From contig JBKBNY010000009.1 in the NCBI GenBank assembly GCA_046295175.1, positions 124,001 to 188,000 of the forward strand: a stretch of DNA of 64,000 nt, in the 5' to 3' direction. Every line of letters starts with the position of its first letter. Positions within the stretch are counted from its first letter, which is position 1. The notes under the pieces were generated by a model. It was given only the letters and a program-made list of their open reading frames with translations, was not told where the DNA came from and did not search any database. The DNA is from JALOLV01 sp046295175. GTDB lineage: Bacteria > Bacteroidota > Bacteroidia > Cytophagales > Spirosomataceae. This document shows, piece by piece, positions 26,731-34,976 of the stretch. The position numbers and the translations under genes are program-made.

Positions 26731-27858
26731 TTGGAAAATTTAAGCTATTTAAAGCAACTCGATGGCATCAGATTTATTGCTATAACATTGGTTTTGGTTG
26801 ACCATTGGTCAGACTACCTTCTACAATTTCCAATCAGTTATCTGGGAGTTTGTATGTTTTTTGTTTTGAGTGGTTTTTTGATTACCCGAATCCTGCTTAA
26901 TGCCAAAGAAAAAGACGAAGCTAAAGGAGAAGGTCACGGAAAATCGTTAAAACGATTCTTTATTCGTCGAACCATTCGGATTTTCCCACTATATTATTTG
27001 GTAATACTTGCACTTTATGTTTTTAATGTTCCACCAGTAAGAGAAAAATTAATTTGGTGTCTGACATACTCAACCAATATCTACATTGCGGTTTATCAAA
27101 CTTGGCTCGGCAGCATAGATTATCTTTGGTCTTTGGCGGTCGAAGAGCAATTTTATATTTTCTTTCCGTTTGTAGTTTTCTATGTCCCGACACATCATTT
27201 GTTAAAAGTTTTGTACGGATTTATCTATTTGTCGGTTGGCTTGAGATTGTACTATTTTGTGATGGGTTATTCTTGGATGACTCCATACGTTTCGATGCCG
27301 ACATGCTTAGATGCGTTCGGAATGGGAGGGTTGTTAGCTTACTTCTATTGGTCTAAAAATCAGGCAGTTAAAGAGTTTATTACTAACAAAACATTATTGA
27401 TTACAAGTTTCGTTTTGTATGTCGGAATCGTCCTGCTGTCGAAACAATTATCTACTGGGCAAAACGTAATTACAATTGTATTTTTACGTGGATTTGAATC
27501 GCTGTTTTCGTTATTTTTGGTTGGTAATGCAGCCTATGGATTTAAGAATATTGTTTGGAGGAAATTCCTTGAAAACCCCGTAAGTGTTTATTTGGGCAAG
27601 ATTAGTTACGGAATCTACATTTTTCATTATTTGCTATACAAACCCGCCTTGATGGATGGGAGCGATGAATACAAACGCTCGATAACTTTCTACACATCTA
27701 AATTTCTCAATAAAGTATATCAATTTGCCCCAAGTATCTCCGATTCGGTAAGTATCCGAATCCTCATTCTTTATGTGATTGTAGTGATAATTGCCACTTT
27801 TTCTTGGTATTTATTTGAAAAACCTATCAATAATCTGAAAGATAAATTTGGGTATTGA
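26731..27858 (+). CDS. Acyltransferase 3 (OafA/YrhL) family membrane protein
   Basis: 375 aa from a TTG start 4 nt after the previous stop. About ten membrane helices. Family marks are LDGIRFIA at the N-terminus, VDHWSD (His25, likely catalytic), FFVLSGFLIT, FFIRRTIRIFPLYY and SLAVEEQFY. Such enzymes O-acetylate or otherwise acylate sugars of surface polysaccharides. As the last gene of the four-gene cluster it probably modifies the product of the upstream transferases. Confidence 0.88.
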   Translation: MENLSYLKQLDGIRFIAITLVLVDHWSDYLLQFPISYLGVCMFFVLSGFLITRILLNAKEKDEAKGEGHGKSLKRFFIRRTIRIFPLYYLVILALYVFNVPPVREKLIWCLTYSTNIYIAVYQTWLGSIDYLWSLAVEEQFYIFFPFVVFYVPTHHLLKVLYGFIYLSVGLRLYYFVMGYSWMTPYVSMPTCLDAFGMGGLLAYFYWSKNQAVKEFITNKTLLITSFVLYVGIVLLSKQLSTGQNVITIVFLRGFESLFSLFLVGNAAYGFKNIVWRKFLENPVSVYLGKISYGIYIFHYLLYKPALMDGSDEYKRSITFYTSKFLNKVYQFAPSISDSVSIRILILYVIVVIIATFSWYLFEKPINNLKDKFGY

Positions 27859-27961
27859 TGGAGTTTTTTTTAATGATTGAATCTCGGAGAATAATTTTTC
27901 AGTAATTAGTTAAATGTTATTTATAAATGGCTCATAATAAGATTATTGTAAAATATTCTTA

Positions 27962-27969
27962 TATATTTG
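27962..27969 (+). promoter_or_regulatory. TAnnTTTG promoter box
   Basis: TATATTTG, an exact -7 match, 21 nt before the ATG at 27991. No good -33 box at the usual spacing. It argues against the in-frame TTG at 27967, which lies inside the box. Confidence 0.5.
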
Positions 27970-27990
27970 TGTACCATAAAAACTAATTAC

Positions 27991-29655
27991 ATGAAAATTA
28001 TTATTCTGACTTCACTACTATTCTGTTTTTGCTTTAATTTACAGGCTCAGCAAGCTACTGAAATCAACGTAAATGCAATCACTTTGCCACGTTTTGCCAA
28101 TGCCTCTGCAGTAAATACTGCAATTCCAAATCCGGTTGCAGGAATGATAATTTACCGAAACGATACCCAATCTTTTTGGTTTCGTAATGCAACTACATGG
28201 GTAAATCTATCAGCTTCTAACAATACTCAATGGACTTCTGTAGGCAATGACATATATAATACAAATTTTGGTAATGTGGGGATAGGAATGTCTGCTCCCA
28301 ATGCACCATTACAGTTTTCCAATAGTTTAGAAAATCGCAAAATAGTGCTTTATGAAAATTCAAAAAATGACCACCAATATTATGGATTTGGAATAAATGG
28401 AGGCACTTTACGATATCAATCAGATGCGACTGGAGCTGACCATGTTTTCTTTGCAGCTTCAAGTAGTGTTTCTTCAAATGAGTTGATGCGTGTTAGAGGA
28501 GTCGGTCAAATTCAGGTTGGTGGGGCTTCAAGTTCTGGTAGAATTTACGTTGTTGGTAATTCAACATTTAAAGAAGGCGTTTATGCCTCAACATCATTTG
28601 ATGGTGCGGCAGTTTATGGTTCAATTGACGGTGGCACAACCAGATTTGCGGGAGTGCAGGGTGAATATAAATCTTCTACACAAGGTGTATTTAGTACGGC
28701 TGGTGTGAGGGGTAATAATTTAAGTTCGATTGCAGGAACAGGTTTTAGGAATACGGCAACTACTGGCCCAAGGGCAGGTGTAATTGGAAATACAACTGTT
28801 TCAAATGGTCAATATACTTTTGGTTTGCACGGCACGATGGGTTCTACCGATATTCGTTGTGGTGGTGTTTTCGGCGATGATTTTGGACTGGCTTTTGGTT
28901 CATTAGGATATTTTGCTGCAAATTTAGTTGATTACGGTGTCTATGGTTTTGGAAGAGCCTTCGAGGTTGGCACTGCAGGTGGGCGGAAAAGTTACAGATT
29001 AACTGAACCAAACACTCAAATAGGTTTAGGAATTTATGGTGGTGTAATGGGTGGTTGGATTCGAGGATTAGTTTATGGGACTCATATAAAAGGTGAGCAG
29101 TATAGTTTATATGTTGATGGAAAAACGTACGTTAACGAACCTATTGCCGAATTGGTATCAGGAGCCGAAAACAATCGGACTCCAGCTTTTGCACTAACAA
29201 CTTTCGGCACCGATATTTATGCCAAAGGAAAAGCTAAATTAGAAGCTGGAAAAGCGGTTATTAGCTTCCAAGCTAATTTTAAAGCTGTAATATCCGAAAA
29301 TCCAGAAGATATTGTGATTACAGTAGCTCCTTCAGGAAAAAGTAAAGGATTGTACATAGAATCACAAAGTGCTGATGGCTTCGTGGTGAAAGAAAATGAT
29401 GGCGGTGAGGGTATTACAAACTTTAGTTGGATAGCCATTGCCACAAGAAAAGATAAAACTCAAATCGAACATCCAAGTGAAGTTTTAGCACCCGATTTTG
29501 ACAGTAAAATGAATAGTGTTATGTATAACGATAATAATACGGATGGTAAACAAAAATCAATTTGGTGGGATGGAACTCGGGTCAGATTTGATACTCCACA
29601 AGTTGAAAGAAGTATCGACGGAATTGATAGAAGCAGAAAAGGAAATAAGAACTAA
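27991..29655 (+). CDS. Large exported glycine-rich surface protein
   Basis: 554 aa from the ATG at 27991, with a signal peptide (MKIIILTSLLFCFCFNLQAQ). The N-terminal part shows PVAGMIIYRNDTQSFWFRN and GNVGIGMSAPNAPL, phrases common in Bacteroidota adhesin- or tail-fibre-like proteins. Residues about 160-380 are Gly/Ser/Thr-rich with many short beta repeats (GVYG, GVQGEY, AGVRGNN), consistent with a beta-helical stalk. The C-terminal 120 residues are more acidic and may be a cap or maturation domain. No T9SS sorting domain is evident. It follows the glycan cluster but has its own promoter. A structural surface role is inferred. Confidence 0.72.
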   Translation: MKIIILTSLLFCFCFNLQAQQATEINVNAITLPRFANASAVNTAIPNPVAGMIIYRNDTQSFWFRNATTWVNLSASNNTQWTSVGNDIYNTNFGNVGIGMSAPNAPLQFSNSLENRKIVLYENSKNDHQYYGFGINGGTLRYQSDATGADHVFFAASSSVSSNELMRVRGVGQIQVGGASSSGRIYVVGNSTFKEGVYASTSFDGAAVYGSIDGGTTRFAGVQGEYKSSTQGVFSTAGVRGNNLSSIAGTGFRNTATTGPRAGVIGNTTVSNGQYTFGLHGTMGSTDIRCGGVFGDDFGLAFGSLGYFAANLVDYGVYGFGRAFEVGTAGGRKSYRLTEPNTQIGLGIYGGVMGGWIRGLVYGTHIKGEQYSLYVDGKTYVNEPIAELVSGAENNRTPAFALTTFGTDIYAKGKAKLEAGKAVISFQANFKAVISENPEDIVITVAPSGKSKGLYIESQSADGFVVKENDGGEGITNFSWIAIATRKDKTQIEHPSEVLAPDFDSKMNSVMYNDNNTDGKQKSIWWDGTRVRFDTPQVERSIDGIDRSRKGNKN

Positions 29656-29773
29656 GCTTTTTTAGAGAATGAGAAATAACATGGTTTAAGATTGATTTAC
29701 GACAGAAGCATAGATTATTTTGCCCTCTATTATTAAGCTAACATGAACTATGGATTAATTTCTTTGTAAATAG

Positions 29774-29784
29774 TTGATTATCAA
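29774..29784. promoter_or_regulatory. TTGATTATCAA motif
   Basis: Palindrome extended to GTTGAT-T-ATCAAC (29773-29785). One of five intergenic copies in the window. Confidence 0.4.
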
Positions 29785-29971
29785 CTTGTTACGGGATTGT
29801 GTGTGTCTAAAGTATGCTTTTGTTGAAATGTAATTATTGGAAAATATATAGAAATTCTTTGTAGGAACACGCCATGTGCCGAGCGAAGTAGGGTTGAACC
29901 CTATTAATGCGAATTATTTAAAACCAGTAATTTAGTGACAAATACCGTTGCATAAAATTTCACGATTCTGC

Positions 29972-30002
29972 TTGCCGATTGATATAAATCCACATACCTT
30001 TG
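29972..30002 (+). promoter_or_regulatory. Candidate promoter of the DNase II gene with long leader
   Basis: TTG at 29972-29974, 20 nt, TACCTTTG at 29995-30002: exact Bacteroidota boxes. If used, the transcript has a leader of about 225 nt before the ATG at 30236, unusually long beside the 15-30 nt seen for other genes here. Confidence 0.5.
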
Positions 30003-30235
30003 ATTTGTACGATTTTCCCATTATTTCTACTCTTTAAAGATTGCAATTAACTTGATAAGTCAATTGCTTAATAATCCGCAACACGATTAACTCTTAATGC
30101 TAATTGAAACTTTGCCAATAATTATTGAAAGGCACAAATTAGATACGTCATTATCCATTATAAAATCCGATTCCAGTTTTAATCCATCATTTGATTAATC
30201 TATTTCTAACGTTTACCCTAATATTATTAAAAAGC

Positions 30236-31453
30236 ATGAAAACTCTAACCCCACTTGCTGGTAAAAATCAACCTGTTGATTGGTTTTTTGCATTCAAATT
30301 TAATAGTGCTTCGTTTCCGGGCTGTACTGATGATGGTGTAACTCCACCAGTTGGGTCAAATGGTATTTTTGGTGGAACTGTTCAGCCTTACACAAACGGT
30401 CATAGTCAACAGTACGTTTTTGCAACTGATAAAAATCCGACACTTGTAAAGGGTCAAGGATGCCTCGGAGCAACCCTCACTGACCCTCTCGGAGCCACAT
30501 TCGCACAAGTTTATCAATCTACGGGCGATGATGTAAATTACGTTGTTTGGAACGACCAATTTTACAATGACCCAATGGAGTCAAAATCTGCTCCGTATGG
30601 GCATTCAAAAGGGATGCTGGCATGGAATGAAATTGGCGAAGGTTTTGTGTTGCAGGTTTCTACTCCTTCTTGGCCCGCATCTGGTAATCAGAGCAATCCT
30701 CGAAAAACCGACGGCAATACGCTTGGCTGTATCAAAGATGATGATGTTGAAGTAAGTCAGCACTTTTTTTGTCTGAAAATTAACAAAGACGACCTTGTTA
30801 TTATTTTAAATGCCATCATCAATGCAAGTGTGGTTACTGACCCAACTTTGCCACAGATAGTAAAAAATGGTGGCCCCGCCGATGTACAAAAATTGGTAAG
30901 TAAGCTCGGTAAAATTTCAAGAAGTACCACCATGACACAGGCTACATTGTCGAGCGGAGTGCAGATACTTTCAAAGCCTAAAACAATAAATGCCCCAGTT
31001 TGGCAGCTTGTTTCGTCAAAACTTAATGGATTGCCCCTACGTGTAGCAAGCTGGTGGGATGCCCCAACGATAATGTCCACCGATGGGTCATCAGATATTA
31101 CCTGCTGGCCAGATGGTTTTCAGAAACCAGGTGCGGTCGAAATCGCTTTGTCGGGTGTTTGGGAAAGTACCCACATTGGCTTGGCAGGAGGCGACCACCC
31201 CAACTGTAATCATGCAAAAGTTGGAGTTTCTAAAGATAAAACCAAACCACTTTCGATTTTTGGCGATATGAATCAACAAGGTACGCTGCAACCGATTCAA
31301 AAATCAAATAGTACCTCTGGACCTACTTGTGCAATCAGTCAGAATGCTCGTGGAGGATTATTTTATGTTGTAGAGAATGAGGCTCTCTTCCAAAGTATTA
31401 CTGCTTTACTTGCCGGAAACTCCGCACCTTTATTTGTACCGCCTGCGAGTTAA
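30236..31453 (+). CDS. DNase II family protein (rare in bacteria)
   Basis: 405 aa from the ATG at 30236. It has the two H-x-K motifs of the phospholipase D-like DNase II fold: His123/Lys125 in GHSKGMLAW and His326/Lys328 in NHAKVGVS. Other DNase II features are VDWFFAFK at the N-terminus, SNGIFGG, IFGDMNQQG and NARGGLF. DNase II cuts double-stranded DNA without metal at acid pH, leaving 3'-phosphates; nearly all studied members are lysosomal. No signal peptide follows this ATG; an upstream in-frame TTG (30191) would add a hydrophobic but uncharged N-terminus. Six cysteines suggest an oxidising location. Two hand-counted 60-nt samples gave 43 and 52 percent GC against 30 percent in a neighbouring gene sample, consistent with transfer. 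Confidence 0.8.
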   Translation: MKTLTPLAGKNQPVDWFFAFKFNSASFPGCTDDGVTPPVGSNGIFGGTVQPYTNGHSQQYVFATDKNPTLVKGQGCLGATLTDPLGATFAQVYQSTGDDVNYVVWNDQFYNDPMESKSAPYGHSKGMLAWNEIGEGFVLQVSTPSWPASGNQSNPRKTDGNTLGCIKDDDVEVSQHFFCLKINKDDLVIILNAIINASVVTDPTLPQIVKNGGPADVQKLVSKLGKISRSTTMTQATLSSGVQILSKPKTINAPVWQLVSSKLNGLPLRVASWWDAPTIMSTDGSSDITCWPDGFQKPGAVEIALSGVWESTHIGLAGGDHPNCNHAKVGVSKDKTKPLSIFGDMNQQGTLQPIQKSNSTSGPTCAISQNARGGLFYVVENEALFQSITALLAGNSAPLFVPPAS

Positions 31454-31464
31454 TTTATAGAGAA

Positions 31465-31515
31465 AAGTATGGCACGTCTGATAAACTTGAATGTTAGAAG
31501 TGCCATACTTAAAGA
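31465..31515 (+). terminator. Hairpin terminator after the DNase II gene
   Basis: Perfect 11-bp arms, AAGTATGGCAC (31465-31475) and GTGCCATACTT (31500-31510), with a 24-nt loop. A T run follows a few bases later. Confidence 0.6.
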
Positions 31516-31560
31516 GTTTTTAATCAAGTATGAACTTGTATAAAATAAAACCATACTGTA

Positions 31561-32433
31561 CTACTTTTCAGTAATTCTCAAAGTGATGTAATCATTTGCA
31601 AAGTCATATTCGATGACTTCAAATGTGTGATTTTCAATCTGGATACTTTGATTATATTTGTATAAATCTTTAGAATTGTGAGACTCAGATATTTTTTTGA
31701 CAGTATAATAGACTTCATTTAAGGTATGTATTGGCCATCTATAAAGATTTGAGACCATAATTTTGTACTTTTCAGTTCCTACGTTGAAAGTACCATGATT
31801 ATTATTGAAAGCTATAAAATAAACGGCCTTATCTATTTCTTCGGGATTTTCATAATTGTATGCATTATCAGCAGGGCTAATTTGAAGATATTCAACCTTA
31901 TCAAAAATCTTTTTATCATAATATTGGTATTCAACTTTAAATACCGGAAGCCTATTTTTGAATTCGTCGTTGTAAGCTCCAATATCAGTCATATCGTATT
32001 CGCTTAGCATATCATCCTTAAAGTCATGATTATTATTAGCATCAACAATTATAGTTTTTTTAGTTCCGGATATTCCAACGAAAACACCAACATAACACTT
32101 TATTTCATTATCTGATAAGTTTGAGGTATCAATATTGTTTTTCAGTAATAAATCTTGGTAAAATTCCGCCGTTGATGTATTTTTTTTGCTTTCATTATAC
32201 CAAAATTGTTCTTTTTGGAAATGCAATTTCCCAAGCCACATTTTAGGTTTTTGCGGGTAATTTTTATAGTCATCAAAGTCAAGGAATATTTTAAAAGGAG
32301 CAGTAATTCTGACGTTTAGAAAAGTCGGGAAATACTGATTTTGAAGTTTTACTTTGATTAATTCTTGTGAGAATGAATTGGCCGAATTTAGTAATAATGC
32401 TACCAGTCCAAGGGTTTTATAAAATCTTGTCAT
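31561..32433 (-). CDS. Exported protein of unknown function
   Basis: 290 aa with a signal peptide (cleavage near residue 22, SFSQ). Acidic and lysine-rich, mostly beta structure; a calcium-loop-like DANNNHDFKDD stretch lies near residue 135. It follows the TlpA-like gene by 22 nt, so the two are very likely cotranscribed, and it may be a substrate or partner of that thioredoxin. Only one cysteine is visible in the mature part, so it is not an obvious disulfide target. Family not recognised. Confidence 0.65.
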   Translation of the reverse strand: MTRFYKTLGLVALLLNSANSFSQELIKVKLQNQYFPTFLNVRITAPFKIFLDFDDYKNYPQKPKMWLGKLHFQKEQFWYNESKKNTSTAEFYQDLLLKNNIDTSNLSDNEIKCYVGVFVGISGTKKTIIVDANNNHDFKDDMLSEYDMTDIGAYNDEFKNRLPVFKVEYQYYDKKIFDKVEYLQISPADNAYNYENPEEIDKAVYFIAFNNNHGTFNVGTEKYKIMVSNLYRWPIHTLNEVYYTVKKISESHNSKDLYKYNQSIQIENHTFEVIEYDFANDYITLRITEK

Positions 32434-32455
32434 TAGATTTAATGGTAAAAAGGTC

Positions 32456-33538
32456 TTAATTTAGTTTAGAAATAACCATTTTCAAATCTTCAATTTTTAT
32501 GTCTTTTCTAATAATAATACCATTTTTATCAATTAAAAAATTGGATGGTATGCCGTAAACTCCGTAATGATTTGAAACGCTTAGTCCGTTTGAGTCTGTT
32601 TCATCAATTAGTTGATACCAAGTAAGTTTATCATTTTGGATTGCTCTGTTCCAACTTTCTAAGTTTTCATCTTTTGATATACTTATAAATTTTATTTTAT
32701 CAGTATTGGTACTCTTATACAATTTAACAAGCTCAGGGTGATTTATACGGCATGGCCCGCACCAACTCGCCCAAAAATCAAGATAAACATATTGTCCTGC
32801 GAAATTAGTGAGTGAAATTCTTTGAGAATTATTATTTGACAGAATGAAGTGTGGAGCTTTATCTCCTACATTTATTAATCCGATTTTATTTATTTTTTCT
32901 AAAAATACTTTTCCAGATGGTGTATTCCTCAATGAGCGACTTAACGACTTGAACAAATCCTTTGTTTTATATAAATCAATTGCAAGACTCTTTAAGAAAA
33001 ATAGACTTAAGAAACTTTCAGGATTTTTATTAATAAATTCTATCTGTCTTTGAATGGACTCTGCTTGTAGAGAATCAATTTTATTATTAATTATGTTTAT
33101 TTTTACTGAATCTTGGATGTTTAAAATCCTTCTCTCAATACTGTAATTGACCAATTGTTCTCTAATAGGATTTGCAACTAAATCTTCATAGGTTTTATAT
33201 TCTTCATTCAGTTTAGAATTAAGTATTTGAGCACTCCAAAGCGAATCGTAATGAGTATTTATTTTGATGTTGTGGTTATCTAAGAAGAAATTCAGAAATG
33301 AATCATTTCCTTCAACTTCTAATTTTGAGAATATTGGTTCTTCTAAGTTTCCTACAAATGAAGCAATACCATTCTTACAATTTTTAGAACCTAAAATGGT
33401 ATTTTTTTGAAAATCAGAAATTATAACTTTCTTGTCATTGCAGTTTTTAATGCTGATTTCTAAGTTATAATTTTGTGCGTTACTATGGCTATAAAAGAAG
33501 AATGCTAAAGCTATTGTGTAAAAGTACTTTGTTGACAT
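32456..33538 (-). CDS. TlpA/ResA-type thioredoxin with DUF4369-like N-terminal domain
   Basis: 360 aa with a signal peptide (cleavage near residue 21). Residues about 25-100 form the beta domain typical of Bacteroidota thiol-disulfide proteins (DUF4369-like), then a helical linker (105-215) and a thioredoxin domain (222-360) with WASWCGPC (Cys260, Cys263). The cis-proline segment GIPSNFLID is present. It should act in the periplasm as a disulfide reductase, for instance in cytochrome maturation or protein repair. It leads a two-gene operon with the 290-aa protein. Confidence 0.87.
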   Translation of the reverse strand: MSTKYFYTIALAFFFYSHSNAQNYNLEISIKNCNDKKVIISDFQKNTILGSKNCKNGIASFVGNLEEPIFSKLEVEGNDSFLNFFLDNHNIKINTHYDSLWSAQILNSKLNEEYKTYEDLVANPIREQLVNYSIERRILNIQDSVKINIINNKIDSLQAESIQRQIEFINKNPESFLSLFFLKSLAIDLYKTKDLFKSLSRSLRNTPSGKVFLEKINKIGLINVGDKAPHFILSNNNSQRISLTNFAGQYVYLDFWASWCGPCRINHPELVKLYKSTNTDKIKFISISKDENLESWNRAIQNDKLTWYQLIDETDSNGLSVSNHYGVYGIPSNFLIDKNGIIIRKDIKIEDLKMVISKLN

Positions 33539-33589
33539 CTGCTGTTGGATTAGATAAATTATTCTTTCGTATAAATTTACAAATCTTTT

Positions 33590-34309
33590 CTATAAATCTC
33601 TCAAAAAATCTCCCAAAATATCTGCCGTCAATTCGGGTTTTTCGAGCATTCCGGCGTGTGCAATTCCTTCGAGAATTGCATTTTTTGAATAATTTAACAT
33701 TTCAATTTGCTCCTTCGATGCTTCGATTGGGATGAATTTGTCTAACTCGCCCGCGATAAATTGAATCGGTATTTTGAGCGTTTTGAGTAGGGTTCTTCTA
33801 TCGGGTCTTTCTCGCATGGCGAGTGTAGCAGCAATCAAAGCCTCTTTCGGAATCAGTTTATATGCTTCAATTTTACCTAAAATATATTCTCGATGGGTTG
33901 CTTTAAATTCATCATTGAACATATTTGGCAAAAAATCTTTTATAAACTCAGCAGTACCGTGTTTTTCGATAAACTCGGCAGTTTTGAGTCGTGTTGCTTT
34001 GCGTTCTTCTGTGTCGGCGTACGCGGTGGAATGTAGCAGACAAATACCATTTAAAGTTGCTGGATATTTCTCAGCAAATGCCAATGCGATGTATCCACCC
34101 ATCGAATGTCCCACAATTACACAATCACTAATTTGTTGATTATCAAGCTCTTGTTTGAGCCAATCGGCATAATCGTCAATCGTTTGGCAATTGGTTACAA
34201 ACGAAAAGTCAGGACAAATGTAATGATTATCCTCTGGTAAAAGCCCTACAAATTCATCCCAAATTGAGGCGTTTTCGCCAAATCCATGCAATAAAACAAC
34301 ATTCATCAT
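33590..34309 (-). CDS. Alpha/beta hydrolase
   Basis: 239 aa, no signal peptide. Catalytic triad: Ser69 in GHSMGG, Asp190 in AGELDKF, His218 in GIAHAG; oxyanion loop LLHGFGEN near the N-terminus. Small soluble hydrolase of the esterase/MhpC type with a helical lid (about 100-170). It overlaps the upstream lipoprotein gene by 4 nt (ATGA), so the two are translationally coupled. Substrate unknown. Confidence 0.87.
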   Translation of the reverse strand: MMNVVLLHGFGENASIWDEFVGLLPEDNHYICPDFSFVTNCQTIDDYADWLKQELDNQQISDCVIVGHSMGGYIALAFAEKYPATLNGICLLHSTAYADTEERKATRLKTAEFIEKHGTAEFIKDFLPNMFNDEFKATHREYILGKIEAYKLIPKEALIAATLAMRERPDRRTLLKTLKIPIQFIAGELDKFIPIEASKEQIEMLNYSKNAILEGIAHAGMLEKPELTADILGDFLRDL

Positions 34310-34827
34310 AATACCCGTTTAAGCCCTCTGATTATCATATATGCTGCCAAAATTCCAAAAATGATGGCCAAAACTGTAAGTCCTATCAATTCAAATATTA
34401 CTGCAACAGCCAAAAGTAACAATCCAATTTTAATTCTTTCGTTAAAATTATCCCAAAAGTTATCGCCACGTCTTTTGTGCTTTTTGAGTTCTTTAAGATT
34501 TGTTTTTACAAAAGACTTAATTTCTTTTTTATCGATTTTATTTTTCTTTGATTCTTCAATTTTTCGAGTCGGCTTTTCAAAAGAAGATACTGCTTTGCTT
34601 TCTCCAAACTGAATCGTGGATGATAACTCATTAGAAGTACTTACCAATTCATCTTCGATTGCAGGCCTCTGGATTTGAGATATTTCTGCAAGTTCTTTAT
34701 CATCAGTTGTTTTAGGCTTATTTTTTCGTTCAAAAGTTTCGTAATGCGAAGGCTGAAAAGTTGCCATTTGTTTACGACAAGAAGTAAAAATGAGTACAGA
34801 AATAATCAAAAAAAGTATGTTCTTCAT
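34306..34827 (-). CDS. Lipoprotein with C-terminal hydrophobic helices, unknown function
   Basis: 173 aa. Signal peptide with lipobox FTSC (Cys17). The middle is charged and low in complexity (KKNKIDKKEIKSF). Residues about 130-168 are hydrophobic and could form two membrane helices, which is unusual for a lipoprotein and recalls short Bacteroidota proteins that tether to the inner membrane. Coupled to the alpha/beta hydrolase by a 4-nt overlap. Confidence 0.65.
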   Translation of the reverse strand: MKNILFLIISVLIFTSCRKQMATFQPSHYETFERKNKPKTTDDKELAEISQIQRPAIEDELVSTSNELSSTIQFGESKAVSSFEKPTRKIEESKKNKIDKKEIKSFVKTNLKELKKHKRRGDNFWDNFNERIKIGLLLLAVAVIFELIGLTVLAIIFGILAAYMIIRGLKRVL

Positions 34828-34900
34828 TATTAATTGATTTTATAATGTATTTTAATTTCACTCTCCATCTTGAGAGCTTTTGGAATAGGGTTAACTTTAC

Positions 34901-34936
34901 AAAAAAAGGTAACAGAATCTTTAATTCTATTACCTT
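34901..34936 (-). terminator. Rho-independent terminator of clpX
   Basis: 13-bp arms with one mismatch (34906-34918 and 34924-34936), 5-nt loop. On the minus strand the stem is followed by seven T residues (34901-34907), about 40 nt after the clpX stop. Confidence 0.75.
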
Positions 34937-34976
34937 AATGTATTTTTTGAGTAAATTTTGTCAATATCAGTAAGTT

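Larger units (their letters stand above)
29656..30235. other. 580-nt intergenic region upstream of the DNase II gene
   Basis: No coding sequence was found in six frames by reading. It contains the TTGATTATCAA motif (29774-29784), a degenerate half of a GTAGGAACACGCCATG-type palindrome near 29862, a 7-bp inverted repeat TAGGGTT-G-AACCCTA (29889-29903) and a good promoter at 29972-30002. Confidence 0.6.

Noticed and set aside
29862..29903. Possible IS remnant near GTAGGAACACGCCATGTGCC
   Set aside because: No transposase fragment and only one degenerate half of a palindrome is seen, so at most a decayed short repeat.
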